Notes: generated by a model from the letters alone, not told the origin. Shown: positions 19,119-27,893, counted from the first letter of the stretch. The stretch: DNA of 64,000 nucleotides from JAEMQF01 sp963775015 (GCA_963775015.1 CAVZHI010000015.1:630511-694510); one strand, 5' to 3'. Numbers and translations: made by a program.

Positions 19119-20123
19119 TCAGCGCCCGCTGAGCTGCGCCGGTTTGAGCGCGTGGCGCTGCCACGCTTGCGCGAGCGCGATCGTCGCGCACATCGTGGCG
19201 AATGCGACCCAGGCATAAGGCCAGAGCATGGGCATGCCCACAAGGATCAACCCATCGTTGCTGCCCGGAATCAGCAGGCTGCCCCAGCCCATCAGCGCGC
19301 CGCCGGCGAGGCAGCGCACAACATCGGTGATGGTCGGCGGCGTGTTCTTCCAGCGCCCTGCCGTGTAGCCGCCGAGCATCGCGCCGAGCAACAAGGCAAG
19401 CAGCAGCGCGCTGCCGAGCCCCAGGTTCTGCGCCATGCCGCGCGCGAGTTGCGCGAGCACGTCGGTGTAGGCCCAGACGCCGGCGGCGAGCAGCATCAGG
19501 GCGAAAGTGATTCCGATCACCGTCGTCGCCGCGTGCGGTGACCAGATGCGTTGCGCCAGGGCTTCGCGCAGGCGCTGGCCGAGGCGAACCGGCGCAGCGC
19601 TTGCCGGCGTCGCGAGCGAGCTGCCGATGCGCCACACCACAAAAGCGAGGAACGCCGCGGCGGCCCAGGTCGGGCTCTGCAGCACGAGCGAGGTCTCGGT
19701 CAGGCGCGGATGCTCGGGTGAGCCGAACAAGGATTCGATGCTCAGGCAGCCCAGGTAGAAGCCGAGCGGCGTCAAGACATACGCCCACTGCCCCGACCCG
19801 AGGCGCGCGATCGCGCCGAACACGCACGCGCCGTTGACGAATGCGCCCAGGCCGAGCAACGCTCCGCCGATCAGCGTCCACTGCGTCAGCGCGTAACCCT
19901 GCGGCGCGCGCGCGAGCAGCCCGGTCGCCTGCGCGAGCGCGAGGATTCCCGCGACCCACAACGCGGCTTCGAGGAACGCCCACAGGCGCCGAGTCGTGTG
20001 TTTGGACAGCGCTTCGTCGATCGCGGCGACGGTGCACGTGGCGCCGCGCTGGATCGCGTAACCCATGGTCGCGACGCAGAGCGCGGCGAACCAGAACAGG
20101 GGCTGAGTGATTTCGAGATTCAT
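19119..20123 (-). CDS. YeeE/YedE-type membrane transporter (sulfur-compound uptake family)
   Basis: Integral membrane protein of 334 residues with about nine hydrophobic segments. It carries the family motifs with conserved cysteines: AIQRGATCTVAAIDE near residue 25, and FVNGACVFGAIARLGSGQWA near residue 95, repeated in weaker form as MGWGSLLIPGSNDGLI in the second half. Characterised YeeE proteins take up thiosulfate, with Cys residues relaying the ligand; the family also occurs near selenium genes. It starts 12 bp after the carbonic-anhydrase stop, so the two are probably cotranscribed. Confidence 0.85.
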   Translation of the reverse strand: MNLEITQPLFWFAALCVATMGYAIQRGATCTVAAIDEALSKHTTRRLWAFLEAALWVAGILALAQATGLLARAPQGYALTQWTLIGGALLGLGAFVNGACVFGAIARLGSGQWAYVLTPLGFYLGCLSIESLFGSPEHPRLTETSLVLQSPTWAAAAFLAFVVWRIGSSLATPASAAPVRLGQRLREALAQRIWSPHAATTVIGITFALMLLAAGVWAYTDVLAQLARGMAQNLGLGSALLLALLLGAMLGGYTAGRWKNTPPTITDVVRCLAGGALMGWGSLLIPGSNDGLILVGMPMLWPYAWVAFATMCATIALAQAWQRHALKPAQLSGR

Positions 20124-20135
20124 GGTCGGGCTTTC

Positions 20136-20783
20136 TCAGTGGCCGATCAGGCCCTTGGCGAACTTGCAGATCTCTCGCAGCCCCGCAGTGCCTTCGATGG
20201 CTTCAGTCTGCGGATGAATGCGCCCCGAGTGCAAGTCGAACACCCAGCCGTGCAGGGCCAGCGGCGCGCCGCGCTTCCACGCGCCTTGCACGATGCTCGT
20301 CTTGCCCAGGTTGTTGACCTGCTCGATCACGTTCAGCTCGACCAAACGGTCAAAACGTGCTGCGTCGTCGAGCTCACTCAGCTCGCGCCAGTAGAACTGC
20401 TGCGTGTCCTTGATCGTGCGCAACCAGTTGTCGATCAGGCCATGCGAGTGTTCGCCCATCGCCGCCTGAACTCCGCCGCAGCCGTGGTGCCCGCAGACGA
20501 TGACGTGGCGCACCTGCAGCACGTCGACCGCGTACTGCAGCACCGACAGCAGGTTCACGTCGGTCTGCACGACCAGGTTCGCGATGTTCCGGTGCACGAA
20601 CATGTCCCCCGGGTCGGTGCCGGTGATGTGGTTCGGCGGCACCCGGCTGTCGGAGCAACCGATCCAGAGGAACTGCGGGTGCTGGCCCATCGCGAGGCGG
20701 TGGAAATAACCCGGGTCCAGGCGCAACTGGCTTTCGACGAAAGCCTCGTTGTTGCGCAGCAGTTGTTCGATGCGGTCGTTCAT
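20136..20783 (-). CDS. can: beta-carbonic anhydrase
   Basis: Zinc enzyme that interconverts CO2 and bicarbonate in the cytoplasm. 215 residues from the ATG at 20783, which gives the normal N-terminus (MNDRIEQLLRNNEAFVESQL). All zinc-site residues are present: CSDSR near residue 42 (Cys, Asp, Arg) and HHGCGG near residue 98 (His, Cys). Typical clade-B segments are HRNIANLV and the C-terminal WVFDLHSGRI. Next on the strand is the YeeE transporter. Confidence 0.94.
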   Translation of the reverse strand: MNDRIEQLLRNNEAFVESQLRLDPGYFHRLAMGQHPQFLWIGCSDSRVPPNHITGTDPGDMFVHRNIANLVVQTDVNLLSVLQYAVDVLQVRHVIVCGHHGCGGVQAAMGEHSHGLIDNWLRTIKDTQQFYWRELSELDDAARFDRLVELNVIEQVNNLGKTSIVQGAWKRGAPLALHGWVFDLHSGRIHPQTEAIEGTAGLREICKFAKGLIGH

Positions 20784-20861
20784 TTTGATGGTTCGTTGCA
20801 CGCCGGCGTTTGGCGTTTCTGTTGGGCCGGCGCGGGTCAAGGTTCAGGAAAGGGGGCCGAC

Positions 20862-22103
20862 TCAGCGGTGTTCGATCACGCCTTCGATCGGATCCGCGGC
20901 TTCGCGCCAAGGCGCGCGCTCGATCATGCGCAGCGTATCGGCGTGGCCCGCTTCGCGCCGCGCGCGCACGCCGGCTGCCGTGAAGTCGATGTCCTTCGTG
21001 TGGTCTTCGCCGTCCAGCCGCGGCGCGTGCAGGTGCGCCACGTGCATCGTCGTTCCGCAGCCCCAGGAAGCGAGTTCCTTCACTTTCGCGTCGCCCTGCT
21101 TGCCGTTCGGAATTTGCTTGACCAACTCGCGAATCACGTGGCGCAGCCGGTGAATCTGCTTCTGGCGCGCGATGTGGCTGTCGGCGCGGCTCGCGTACTG
21201 GATGTCTTTCTGCCGCCCCATCACTTGCGTGATCGAGCCCGGCTCGGGGCCGGTCTGGTGCCAGACGTTGACGGCCAGGATGAGTGCGTCGCGGCGCGGC
21301 TTGTCGTCGAGCACGGCTTCGATCGGCGTGTTCGAGTAGATGCCGCCGTCCCAGTACGGCTCGCCGTCGATGCGGATCGCCGGGAACGCGGGCGGCAGAG
21401 CGCCCGAGGCCATGACATGCTCGACACCGAGCCTTTCTCTGGAGGTGTCGAAATAGCGCATCGCGCCGCTGCACGCGTTCACGGCGCCGACCGTGAGGCG
21501 CATGTGGCACTCGCACAGATAGTCCCAGTCGACGAGCTCGCTGAGCGTCTGGTGCAGCGGCGCGGTGCTGTAGTAGGACGCCGCCTCAACGCCGACTTCG
21601 GCGTCCGAACCGCGCAACGCCGCCAGGTTGGGCGTGAAGAACGACGGGATGCCACGCGTCACGGTGTTCAGGTTCGCGCTCGTGCGCGCCAGGCCGAGCC
21701 AGTCGAACGCGCTCGGGATCGCCGAGTGCGACTCCACCTGCTCCCAGAACTGGGCCAGCCGCTGCATGCGCTGGTCCGGCCGGTTGCCCGCGAGCAACGC
21801 CGCGTTGATCGCGCCGATCGACGTGCCAATCACCCACGCGGGCTCGATTCCGGATTCGTGCAGCGCCTCGATCACGCCGAGCTGGTACGCGCCGAGCGCG
21901 CCGCCGCCTTGCAGGACGAGCACCACCTGACCCGGCAGCGCCTCGCTCGGCTTCTTCAGCGCCGCCTTGCTCGTCGAGCGCGCGTGAGTCGGGTGCCCGG
22001 CCCAGTCGCTGCGCGAACGTGCGGCGCGCTTGGAGGTGGTTGGGGTCGTCGGGTTCGTTGCGGTCATATGGGCTTTCATGTCAGAGGGCGGAGCGGGTCG
22101 CAA
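20862..22103 (-). CDS. patatin-like phospholipase with DUF3734 tail
   Basis: Serine acyl hydrolase of the patatin family, 413 residues. The oxyanion loop LQGGGALGAYQLGV is near residue 64, the nucleophile GTSIGA near residue 92 and the catalytic Asp in DGGIYSNTP near residue 255. The C-terminal 130 residues (RQKDIQYASRADSHIARQKQ, HVAHLHAPRLDGEDHTKDID) match the DUF3734 extension of a family often found next to 3-hydroxybutyrate dehydrogenase. The N-terminal 55 residues are basic, Thr/Ser-rich and probably disordered. It follows bdhA, separated by structured hairpins. Confidence 0.88.
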   Translation of the reverse strand: MRPAPPSDMKAHMTATNPTTPTTSKRAARSRSDWAGHPTHARSTSKAALKKPSEALPGQVVLVLQGGGALGAYQLGVIEALHESGIEPAWVIGTSIGAINAALLAGNRPDQRMQRLAQFWEQVESHSAIPSAFDWLGLARTSANLNTVTRGIPSFFTPNLAALRGSDAEVGVEAASYYSTAPLHQTLSELVDWDYLCECHMRLTVGAVNACSGAMRYFDTSRERLGVEHVMASGALPPAFPAIRIDGEPYWDGGIYSNTPIEAVLDDKPRRDALILAVNVWHQTGPEPGSITQVMGRQKDIQYASRADSHIARQKQIHRLRHVIRELVKQIPNGKQGDAKVKELASWGCGTTMHVAHLHAPRLDGEDHTKDIDFTAAGVRARREAGHADTLRMIERAPWREAADPIEGVIEHR

Positions 22104-22112
22104 GCGAACGCC

Positions 22113-22174
22113 GCGGATCCGGCTTCGCCGGTCCGCTGGCGTTGCCCCCTCGAGGGGGAGCGCCGAAGGCGCTT
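22113..22174. repeat. cluster of three hairpins between bdhA and patatin gene
   Basis: Three adjacent inverted repeats: GCGGatCCGGC/GCCGGtCCGC (22113-22136), CCCCCTCGAGGGGG (22145-22158) and AGCGCC/GGCGCT (about 22159-22174). It resembles the mosaic intergenic palindromes common in Burkholderiales. It may act as an mRNA processing or attenuation element between the two genes; only one copy was seen here. Confidence 0.65.
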
Positions 22175-22194
22175 CGGGGGTGGTTCATTCAGGT

Positions 22195-22977
22195 TCAATG
22201 CTGTGTCCAGCCGCCGTCCATGGCGATCGCGCCGGCGGTCATCGACGCGCCCGCGTCGGACGACAGGAACACGGCGAGCGCAGCGAGCTCCTCGACGCGA
22301 ACAAACTCCTTGCGCGCCTGGTGCACGAGCATCACGTCGCGCACCACGTCGGCCTCGGAGATGCCATGCGCCTTGGCCTGGTCGGCGATTTGCTTGTCGA
22401 CGAGCGGTGTCTTCACATAGCCCGGGCAAATCGTATTGCACGTGACGCCGTGTTCGGCGACTTCGAGCGCGACGACTTTGGACAGTCCGATCAATCCATG
22501 TTTCGCCGCGACATACGCGGCCTTGAACGGCGACGCCGTCAAGCCATGCGCCGACGCGATGTTGATGATGCGCCCGAAGCGGCGCGCCTTCATCTCCGGA
22601 ATCACCGCCTTGATGAGGTGAAACGCCGACGACAGGTTGATCGCAAGCACCGCGTCCCATTTCTCTTCAGGGAAGGTGTCGACGGGTGCGACATGCTGGA
22701 TCCCGGCGTTGTTGACGATGATGTCGACCTTGCCGAACTCGGTGCGCGCCATCTCCGCCATGGCGCGGATCTGCGCCGGTTGGCTCATGTCGGCATTCGA
22801 GTAGCGCACCTTGACGCCGAACTGGCGCTGCAGCTCGGCGCGCGTGAATTCGATTTCCTGCGCATTGCCGAAGCCATTCAGCATCACGTCGGCGCCTTGT
22901 TCGGCCAGCGCGCGCGCGATGCCCAGACCAATGCCGCTGGTGGAACCGGTGACGATGGCAGATTTCTGTTTCAGCAT
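22195..22977 (-). CDS. bdhA: D-3-hydroxybutyrate dehydrogenase
   Basis: NAD-dependent short-chain dehydrogenase that oxidises 3-hydroxybutyrate to acetoacetate in polyhydroxybutyrate and ketone-body turnover. 260 residues from the ATG at 22977, which has CAGGAGTT just upstream. The Rossmann motif is GSTSGIGLGIA (residue 11), with NNAG near 92, the catalytic Ser in INIASAHG and YVAAKHG with Tyr/Lys near 155. GYVKTPLVDKQIADQAK matches the substrate-loop signature of 3-hydroxybutyrate dehydrogenases. The downstream patatin may act on storage lipids or polyester. Confidence 0.9.
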   Translation of the reverse strand: MLKQKSAIVTGSTSGIGLGIARALAEQGADVMLNGFGNAQEIEFTRAELQRQFGVKVRYSNADMSQPAQIRAMAEMARTEFGKVDIIVNNAGIQHVAPVDTFPEEKWDAVLAINLSSAFHLIKAVIPEMKARRFGRIINIASAHGLTASPFKAAYVAAKHGLIGLSKVVALEVAEHGVTCNTICPGYVKTPLVDKQIADQAKAHGISEADVVRDVMLVHQARKEFVRVEELAALAVFLSSDAGASMTAGAIAMDGGWTQH

Positions 22978-23068
22978 GATGAACTCCTGTGGGTTGAAGG
23001 GCAGAGAGTGAAGGCGCTGCAGGTTGGTCGTCGGCCGTGACTGCACCTTGCACGCAAAGGCGTGTTTT

Positions 23069-24082
23069 TCACGAGGCACGCTCGAGCACATGCACCGCAA
23101 AGCGCGCGTGCGAGTCGGTCCAGAACTGGCGGTGTGCCCAGAGTGCGTCGCGCGCCACGGCGTGGAACTTGAAAAACCCGTACTTGTAATCGCTGGCAGT
23201 CTGCAAGGGCTCGTCGCGCTCGAAGTGAAAGAGCTGCCCGAGCACGTGCACGTCTTGGTCGCGCCGGCTCACGAGCTGCATCTGCACGCACTGGCTGCGC
23301 GCGTCGAAGTGCGCGCGATGGTCGAACGCCACGACGTCGAAGTCGCCTGCCAGTTCGCGGTTGATGCGAACCAGCAAATTCTTGTTGAACGCCGCGCTCG
23401 CGCCTTCGCCGTCATCGTAGGCCGGCACCAACAGCGCCGGGTCGTGGGTCGTGTCGGTGCCGATCACGAGCAGCGCGTCGCGCCCGACGCAGCGCCCGAT
23501 GCGCTGCAGCAGTTCCACGGCACCGTGCGGCGTGAAGTCGCCGATCGCCGAGCCGGGCAGGTAGACGATGTGCCGGCCCGCGGCGTCGAAATTCGCCATC
23601 GAAGGCAGGGCGGTGAGGCGGGCAAAGTCCGCGATCACTGGCCTGACGGCAAGCGACACAAAGGTTGCCTGGAGCGCTTGCAGGCGCTGCGCGTCGAATT
23701 GCGCCGCGGTGTTGATCGGCACGTAGGCCGCGGGCCGGTCCAGCGCCGCGAGCAGGATCTGCGTATTGCAGTTGGCGCGACCGCCGAGTTCGATCAGCGT
23801 CGCGCGCGGGCCCGCCAGCGCGGCGATTTGCGCCGCGCTGCGCTCCAGGATCCAGGTCTCGGTGCGCAGCGGATGGTAGCTCGCGAGTTGCGTGATGCGC
23901 GCATAGAGCTCGGCGCCGCGCGCGTCGTGCAACCAACGGCTGGGAATCGACTTGCGAGGCCGGGACAGGCCGTCGAGGACGGCGTCGCCGAACTCGGAAC
24001 TCTCGTCTGCGGCCGTGGGGCCCGCGGACAGGGCATCGGGTTCGCAGGCGAAAGCGTCGTCAAGGTGAAACAGGGCTTGCAT
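23069..24082 (-). CDS. divergent EgtD-like SAM methyltransferase
   Basis: Homologue of the histidine N-alpha-trimethyltransferase EgtD, 337 residues, with the family framework (YDDGEGASAAFNKNLLVRIN, ELAGDFDVVAFDHRAHFDA, LVSRRDQDVHV). Several positions important in characterised EgtD differ. The SAM loop GSG(T/A)S is GGRANC; the first-shell WFYD is WLHD; YYPTRTE is YHPLRTE; IGN (histidine-contacting Asn) is IGD; the T-E-x-S-x-K-Y substrate motif is TASDYKY, losing Glu and Ser. It may therefore methylate a different substrate or be catalytically altered. Its ATG overlaps the stop of the EgtB-like gene (TGATG), so the pair is coupled. Confidence 0.8.
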   Translation of the reverse strand: MQALFHLDDAFACEPDALSAGPTAADESSEFGDAVLDGLSRPRKSIPSRWLHDARGAELYARITQLASYHPLRTETWILERSAAQIAALAGPRATLIELGGRANCNTQILLAALDRPAAYVPINTAAQFDAQRLQALQATFVSLAVRPVIADFARLTALPSMANFDAAGRHIVYLPGSAIGDFTPHGAVELLQRIGRCVGRDALLVIGTDTTHDPALLVPAYDDGEGASAAFNKNLLVRINRELAGDFDVVAFDHRAHFDARSQCVQMQLVSRRDQDVHVLGQLFHFERDEPLQTASDYKYGFFKFHAVARDALWAHRQFWTDSHARFAVHVLERAS

Positions 24083-25308
24083 CACCGCTCCTCCGCCAGG
24101 CGCAGGCCGCTGAAGTGGCGCCTTTCCGCAGGCGCAAGTGCGTGGCGCGTGCTGGCGCCTATGCTGCCGAAGGGTGTCGCGCACGACCCGCCGCGCAGCA
24201 CAACGCTGGGCGCGCAGGTGGTGCCGGCGAGCGCATCGGCCGCAGAGCTGGCCGCGGCAACCGCAGCGCGAATCGGGTAGCGCGCAAACGCGCTCGACGT
24301 CCACTCCCAGACGTTGCCGTACAACTGGCGCAGCGGCGCTTGGGCGTCGCAGTGCGATGCCATCGGCCGCAGCATGTGGCTTGCACAGAAGTTGCCCGCC
24401 ACGGCCTGGCCGCTCGCCGCCGCTTCCCACTGCGCTTCGCTCGGCAGGCGCTTGCGCGCCCAGCGCGCAAAGGCGTCAGCCTCGAAAGCGCTGATGTGGC
24501 ACACCGGTGCTTCCATGTCGAGCGGCAATTCGCCGGCGAGCGTCACCTGCGTCGGCCGCTCCAGGCCGCCGCGCCAGTAAAGCGGCGCCTGCCAGGCGCC
24601 GGCGCGCACGCATTGCCATCCCGGCGCGGACCAGAGCGCGCGCCGCGCGTAACCGCCGTCGTCGATGAATTCGCACCAGTCGCGGTTGCTCACGGGCCGT
24701 GCCGCGAGCGCGAACGGGCGCAAGTGCAGTTCGTGGCGCGGTTGCTCTTCGTCGGGCGCGAACCATTCGTCGTCGCGGCCGATCGCGACCCGCCCTCCGG
24801 CATAAGCCACCCAGGCCGAACCCGGCGCGCGCGCCAGCGCAACCGCCGGGCGCGGCGCGCGCCGGCACAGCGCGTGCACCGGGCGCTGCGGGTTGCGCGC
24901 GAATCCGCTGAGCAGGTCGACGAGAATCAGCTCCTGTTGCTGCTGCTCGTGGCGCAGGGCGCGCTGCAGCGCCATCTCAGCCGGGAGGGTGAGGGGTTCG
25001 GCGAGCAATTCGTCGACTCGCGCGTCGACGCCACGGCGGTGCCTGAGCAGATGATCGAGCGAAGCTGCAGCAGGGGAAAAGGAAAGCGCTTCGGAGGGCA
25101 AGTGCCGCTTCGCAAAACGCGCCAGCACATGCAGTTCGAAGTACCTCGACGTGAGCGCGAGGCGCACGCCGGGGTGCGTGTCGGCGGCAGTGCCCCACGC
25201 CAGGTCGGCGTCGCTCAAACCCTCCAGCAGATCCAGCGTGTCGCGCCGGCACGCCGCGAATTCTTCGCGCAAGACGTTCGCAAATCCGATGTCGACGATC
25301 GCATTCAT
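24082..25308 (-). CDS. EgtB/FGE-sulfatase-domain protein with degenerate iron site
   Basis: 408 residues: an N-terminal DinB-like four-helix domain (about 1-145), then a formylglycine-generating-enzyme-type domain (about 165-405; RPVSNRDWCEFIDDGGY, WARKRLPSEAQWEAAASGQ, LYGNVWEWTSSAF, VLRGGSCATP). It resembles ergothioneine sulfoxide synthase EgtB, but the iron-binding motif HxxxHxE reads HEQQQQE near residue 120 (second His is Gln, codon CAA), and the first ligand region (WHLAHT in typical EgtB) reads VRLALTS. So one, probably two, of three Fe-ligand His are missing. Start ATG at 25308 overlaps the reductase stop (ATGA). SenA was considered: its HEDMHHE motif is also absent. Confidence 0.8.
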   Translation of the reverse strand: MNAIVDIGFANVLREEFAACRRDTLDLLEGLSDADLAWGTAADTHPGVRLALTSRYFELHVLARFAKRHLPSEALSFSPAAASLDHLLRHRRGVDARVDELLAEPLTLPAEMALQRALRHEQQQQELILVDLLSGFARNPQRPVHALCRRAPRPAVALARAPGSAWVAYAGGRVAIGRDDEWFAPDEEQPRHELHLRPFALAARPVSNRDWCEFIDDGGYARRALWSAPGWQCVRAGAWQAPLYWRGGLERPTQVTLAGELPLDMEAPVCHISAFEADAFARWARKRLPSEAQWEAAASGQAVAGNFCASHMLRPMASHCDAQAPLRQLYGNVWEWTSSAFARYPIRAAVAAASSAADALAGTTCAPSVVLRGGSCATPFGSIGASTRHALAPAERRHFSGLRLAEER

Positions 25309-26699
25309 GGTGTCTCTCCCAGAAGTTCGAGTTTGGACAACAGCGTCGGGACCAGTTCGCCGACGGTCGGGTGCAGGAACACGGTGCGCTGCAACTGCCG
25401 GAAGGGCATGCCCGCGGCGATCGCGGTGACGAACATGTGCACGACCTCGTCGGCCTCGATGCCGAGCAGTGTTGCGCCGAGGATTTGCTCGTTGCCCGCG
25501 TCGACGAGCACTTTCATGAAGCCTGTCGTTTCGCCACGTTCGCGGGCCCGGCCGACGCGCGCCATCGGCAGCGTCGCGGCGAGCACGCGTTTGCCGCTGA
25601 CGCGCGCCTGCGCTTCGTTCATGCCGACGCGCGCGAGCGGCGGGTCGGTGAACAAGGCGTAGGTGGGGATGCGCTCGCTGACGCGGCGATTCGCGCCGTC
25701 GAGCAGATTCGCGGCGACGATCTCAAAGTCGTTGTACGCGGTGTGCGTGAACGCGCCGCGGCCGTTCGCTTCACCGAGCGCCCAGACGCCGGGAACGTTC
25801 GTGCACAGACCCTCGTCGACCTGGATGAAGCCGCGCGCGTTCGTCGCGATGCCGGCCAGCGCCAGGCCCAGGTCGTCGGTGTTCGGGCGCCGGCCGATCG
25901 CGGCGAGCACATGGCTCGCCTCGATGCCCTGACTCGCGTGCGAGCAATCGAAACCGATCCGCAGCGACTCGCCGGGAGCGCGCGTCGCGACGCGCGCGTC
26001 ACGAACCGAGAGGTGGAACTTCACGCCCTCGGCTTCGAGCATGGTTTGCACCTCGCGCGAGACGTCCGGGTCCTCCTGCGCAATCAAGCGGTCCGCGACT
26101 TCAAGCACCGTGACCTGCGCGCCGAAGCGCCGGTACATCTGCGCGAACTCCAGGCCGATGTAGCTGCCGCCGATCACGAGCAGGTGTTGCGGCAGGCTGT
26201 CCTGCTGCATGATCGACGTGTTGCTCAGCACGTCGGCGGGGTCCAGCCCCGGCCAGTCGGGCAAGACGGCGCGGCCGCCGACGTTGATGAAAATCTTCGG
26301 TGCTTCGAGCACCTCACCCGCGACCTCGATGGCGTGGCTCGCGACAAAGCGCGCGTGGCCCCAAAGCAGGGTCAGGTTCGGCGTTCCCTGCAGCCATTGC
26401 GTGAGGTTGCGGATCGACTGGGCGACGACGCGGTCCTTGCGTTCCTTCACTGCTTTCATGTCGACGCTCACCTCGCCCTCGACGCGCACCCCGTAGTCCG
26501 CGGCGCGGCGCGCGACAAACGCGGCGCGTGCGCTGGCGATCAGCGTCTTGGTCGGGATGCAGCCGTCGTTGACGCAGGTGCCTCCCAGGTGTTCGCGCTC
26601 GATCAGCGCGGTGGACAAGCCCGCCGCGGCGAGGCGCACCGCCAGCGATGGCCCGGCCTGGCCGGCGCCGATGACGATCGCATCGTAGGATTTCGACAT
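25305..26699 (-). CDS. FAD-dependent pyridine-nucleotide disulfide oxidoreductase (mercuric-reductase-like)
   Basis: Class I flavoprotein disulfide reductase, 464 residues. FAD motif GAGQAGPSLA (residue 11), redox-active disulfide GGTCVNDGCIPTK (Cys-x4-Cys, near residue 42), NAD(P) motif VIGGSYIGLEFA near 175, second FAD motif WALGEANG near 300 and a C-terminal dimerisation domain with HPTVGEL (catalytic His of the partner subunit). It resembles orphan mercuric-reductase or lipoamide-dehydrogenase paralogues with no N-terminal metal-binding domain. First gene of the reductase-EgtB-EgtD operon, with all junctions overlapping, so it may reduce a disulfide or oxidised thiol made by its neighbours. 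That is inference. Confidence 0.87.
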   Translation of the reverse strand: MSKSYDAIVIGAGQAGPSLAVRLAAAGLSTALIEREHLGGTCVNDGCIPTKTLIASARAAFVARRAADYGVRVEGEVSVDMKAVKERKDRVVAQSIRNLTQWLQGTPNLTLLWGHARFVASHAIEVAGEVLEAPKIFINVGGRAVLPDWPGLDPADVLSNTSIMQQDSLPQHLLVIGGSYIGLEFAQMYRRFGAQVTVLEVADRLIAQEDPDVSREVQTMLEAEGVKFHLSVRDARVATRAPGESLRIGFDCSHASQGIEASHVLAAIGRRPNTDDLGLALAGIATNARGFIQVDEGLCTNVPGVWALGEANGRGAFTHTAYNDFEIVAANLLDGANRRVSERIPTYALFTDPPLARVGMNEAQARVSGKRVLAATLPMARVGRARERGETTGFMKVLVDAGNEQILGATLLGIEADEVVHMFVTAIAAGMPFRQLQRTVFLHPTVGELVPTLLSKLELLGETP

Positions 26700-26725
26700 G
26701 CGGGTCTCCTGGTCGTGGGGGCGAT

Positions 26726-26794
26726 GTCACCCCGGCGAAAGCCGGGGTCCACTGCTTCGATCACGCAGTGGATCCCGGCTTTCGCCGGGATGAC
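26726..26794. repeat. REP-type inverted pair
   Basis: Two units in opposite orientation, 26726-26752 and 26768-26794, same family as at 6062. It lies between the reductase start and the stop of the DUF302 gene; each unit has a strong internal CCCGGC/GCCGGG stem. Confidence 0.85.
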
Positions 26795-26800
26795 ACGCGA

Positions 26801-27293
26801 CTACTGCGCGCGAATCGTCGACGTGATCGACTGCACCACGCCCGACGCGGTCGCGAACTGTTGTTCGCGGTCGCGAATGCCGTGGCGCTTGGCGATCCAG
26901 CCGAAGTCGGTGTAGGCGGCCCAGACGGCGCCGCTGTCGTCTTGCAGATACGAGCACGCGCACCGGCCAGTCCAGGCCCGAGAACGGGTTCGAGGTCAGG
27001 AACTGCGCGCCCAGCGGCGGATTGCCGAAAGTCAGCAGCGTCGACGGATTCAGCTTGATCCCGGCGCCTGCGGCGAGTTGCGATTGGTCGACGGCGGAAA
27101 AGAACATGATGCCCTTGTCGGCGATGTCCTTGCGAATGCGCGCAATCGTTTCTTCCATCGAGTACGCGCTGCGCACCTTGATCAGGCCGCTCACCGGATC
27201 GGGGTTCGCGCCCTGTGCGAAAACGGGTGCGGTGCAGAGCAGGGCGGCGCAAAGTCCGAATGCGGCCGCCAGAGTGGCGATGAGTTTGTTCAT
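26801..27293 (-). CDS. secreted DUF302-domain protein (one frameshift)
   Basis: About 163 residues. It begins with a signal peptide (MNKLIATLAAAFGLCAALLC, cleavage near VFAQ). The DUF302 core is readable: VRSAYSMEETIARIRKDIAD, GIMFFSAVDQSQLAAGAGI, LTFGNPPLGAQFL and, after a frame change near 26950, QDDSGAVWAAYTDFGWIAKR. Stop TAG at 26801-26803. The domain binds no known ligand with certainty; periplasmic copies often sit near redox or envelope genes. The next gene upstream, a secreted cupin, is on the same strand. Confidence 0.82.
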
Positions 27294-27383
27294 GGGGGCT
27301 CCGTGAGGTTGCGGGTCGGTGTGCCGGTGCGCTCGGGCAGCGCGCCGCGTTGAAAGCGGCGCGGTCGCCGAGGCGCATGCCGG

Positions 27384-27893
27384 TCACATCATGTGTTCGT
27401 CCATCTTGGCGGCGCCCGGGAACAGGTCCACCGAGATCAGGACTGCCGGCTTCGTGCCGGTGTTCTTCCACCAGTGCGAGGTACCGTTCTTCTCCGGCGC
27501 GACGTCGCCCGCCTTGTGCACGATCGGCTGCGCGCAGCTGCTCGCGTATTCGGTGACTTCGCCCGAGACGATGTAAATCATCGCCGGGCGTTCGTTGTGG
27601 CTGTGCCAGGGAACGATGCCGCCGGGCTGCATCTCCAACTGGCGCAGGCGGAACTGGCGCCCTTGCAGGGCAAGCGGTTCCTTGGCGAGGTCGGTGCTGG
27701 CGCGAACCATGTCGGTTACGTCTTTGGGCATCGTCGGGCCGGGCTTTTGGCCCTGGCCGTCAGCGACGCGCTTGTCGGCCGGGCAGTCGCCGGCAAAGGC
27801 GGCGTTCGTCGCCAGCGCCAAGGCGCCGACGATCGCCACGCTCAGCGCGAGGCGGGGCCAGAGGGGCGGGGTGTAGAGATTGATGATGTTCAT
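27384..27893 (-). CDS. secreted cupin-domain protein
   Basis: 169 residues with an N-terminal hydrophobic export signal (LSVAIVGALALATNAAFA). A single cupin barrel follows, with metal-binding residues PWHSHNERPAMIYIVSGEV (His-x-His and a downstream acidic residue) near residue 95 and SHWWKNTGTKPAVLISVDL near residue 140. Cupins of this form bind a metal and small molecules; no enzymatic role can be assigned. Divergent from the large kinase gene at 28059. Confidence 0.8.
   Translation of the reverse strand: MNIINLYTPPLWPRLALSVAIVGALALATNAAFAGDCPADKRVADGQGQKPGPTMPKDVTDMVRASTDLAKEPLALQGRQFRLRQLEMQPGGIVPWHSHNERPAMIYIVSGEVTEYASSCAQPIVHKAGDVAPEKNGTSHWWKNTGTKPAVLISVDLFPGAAKMDEHMM

Noticed and set aside
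24082..25308. Identification of the EgtB-like gene as selenoneine synthase SenA
   Set aside because: No SenB glycosyltransferase or SelD gene is adjacent, and the His motif of SenA as I remember it (HEDMHHE) is absent too.
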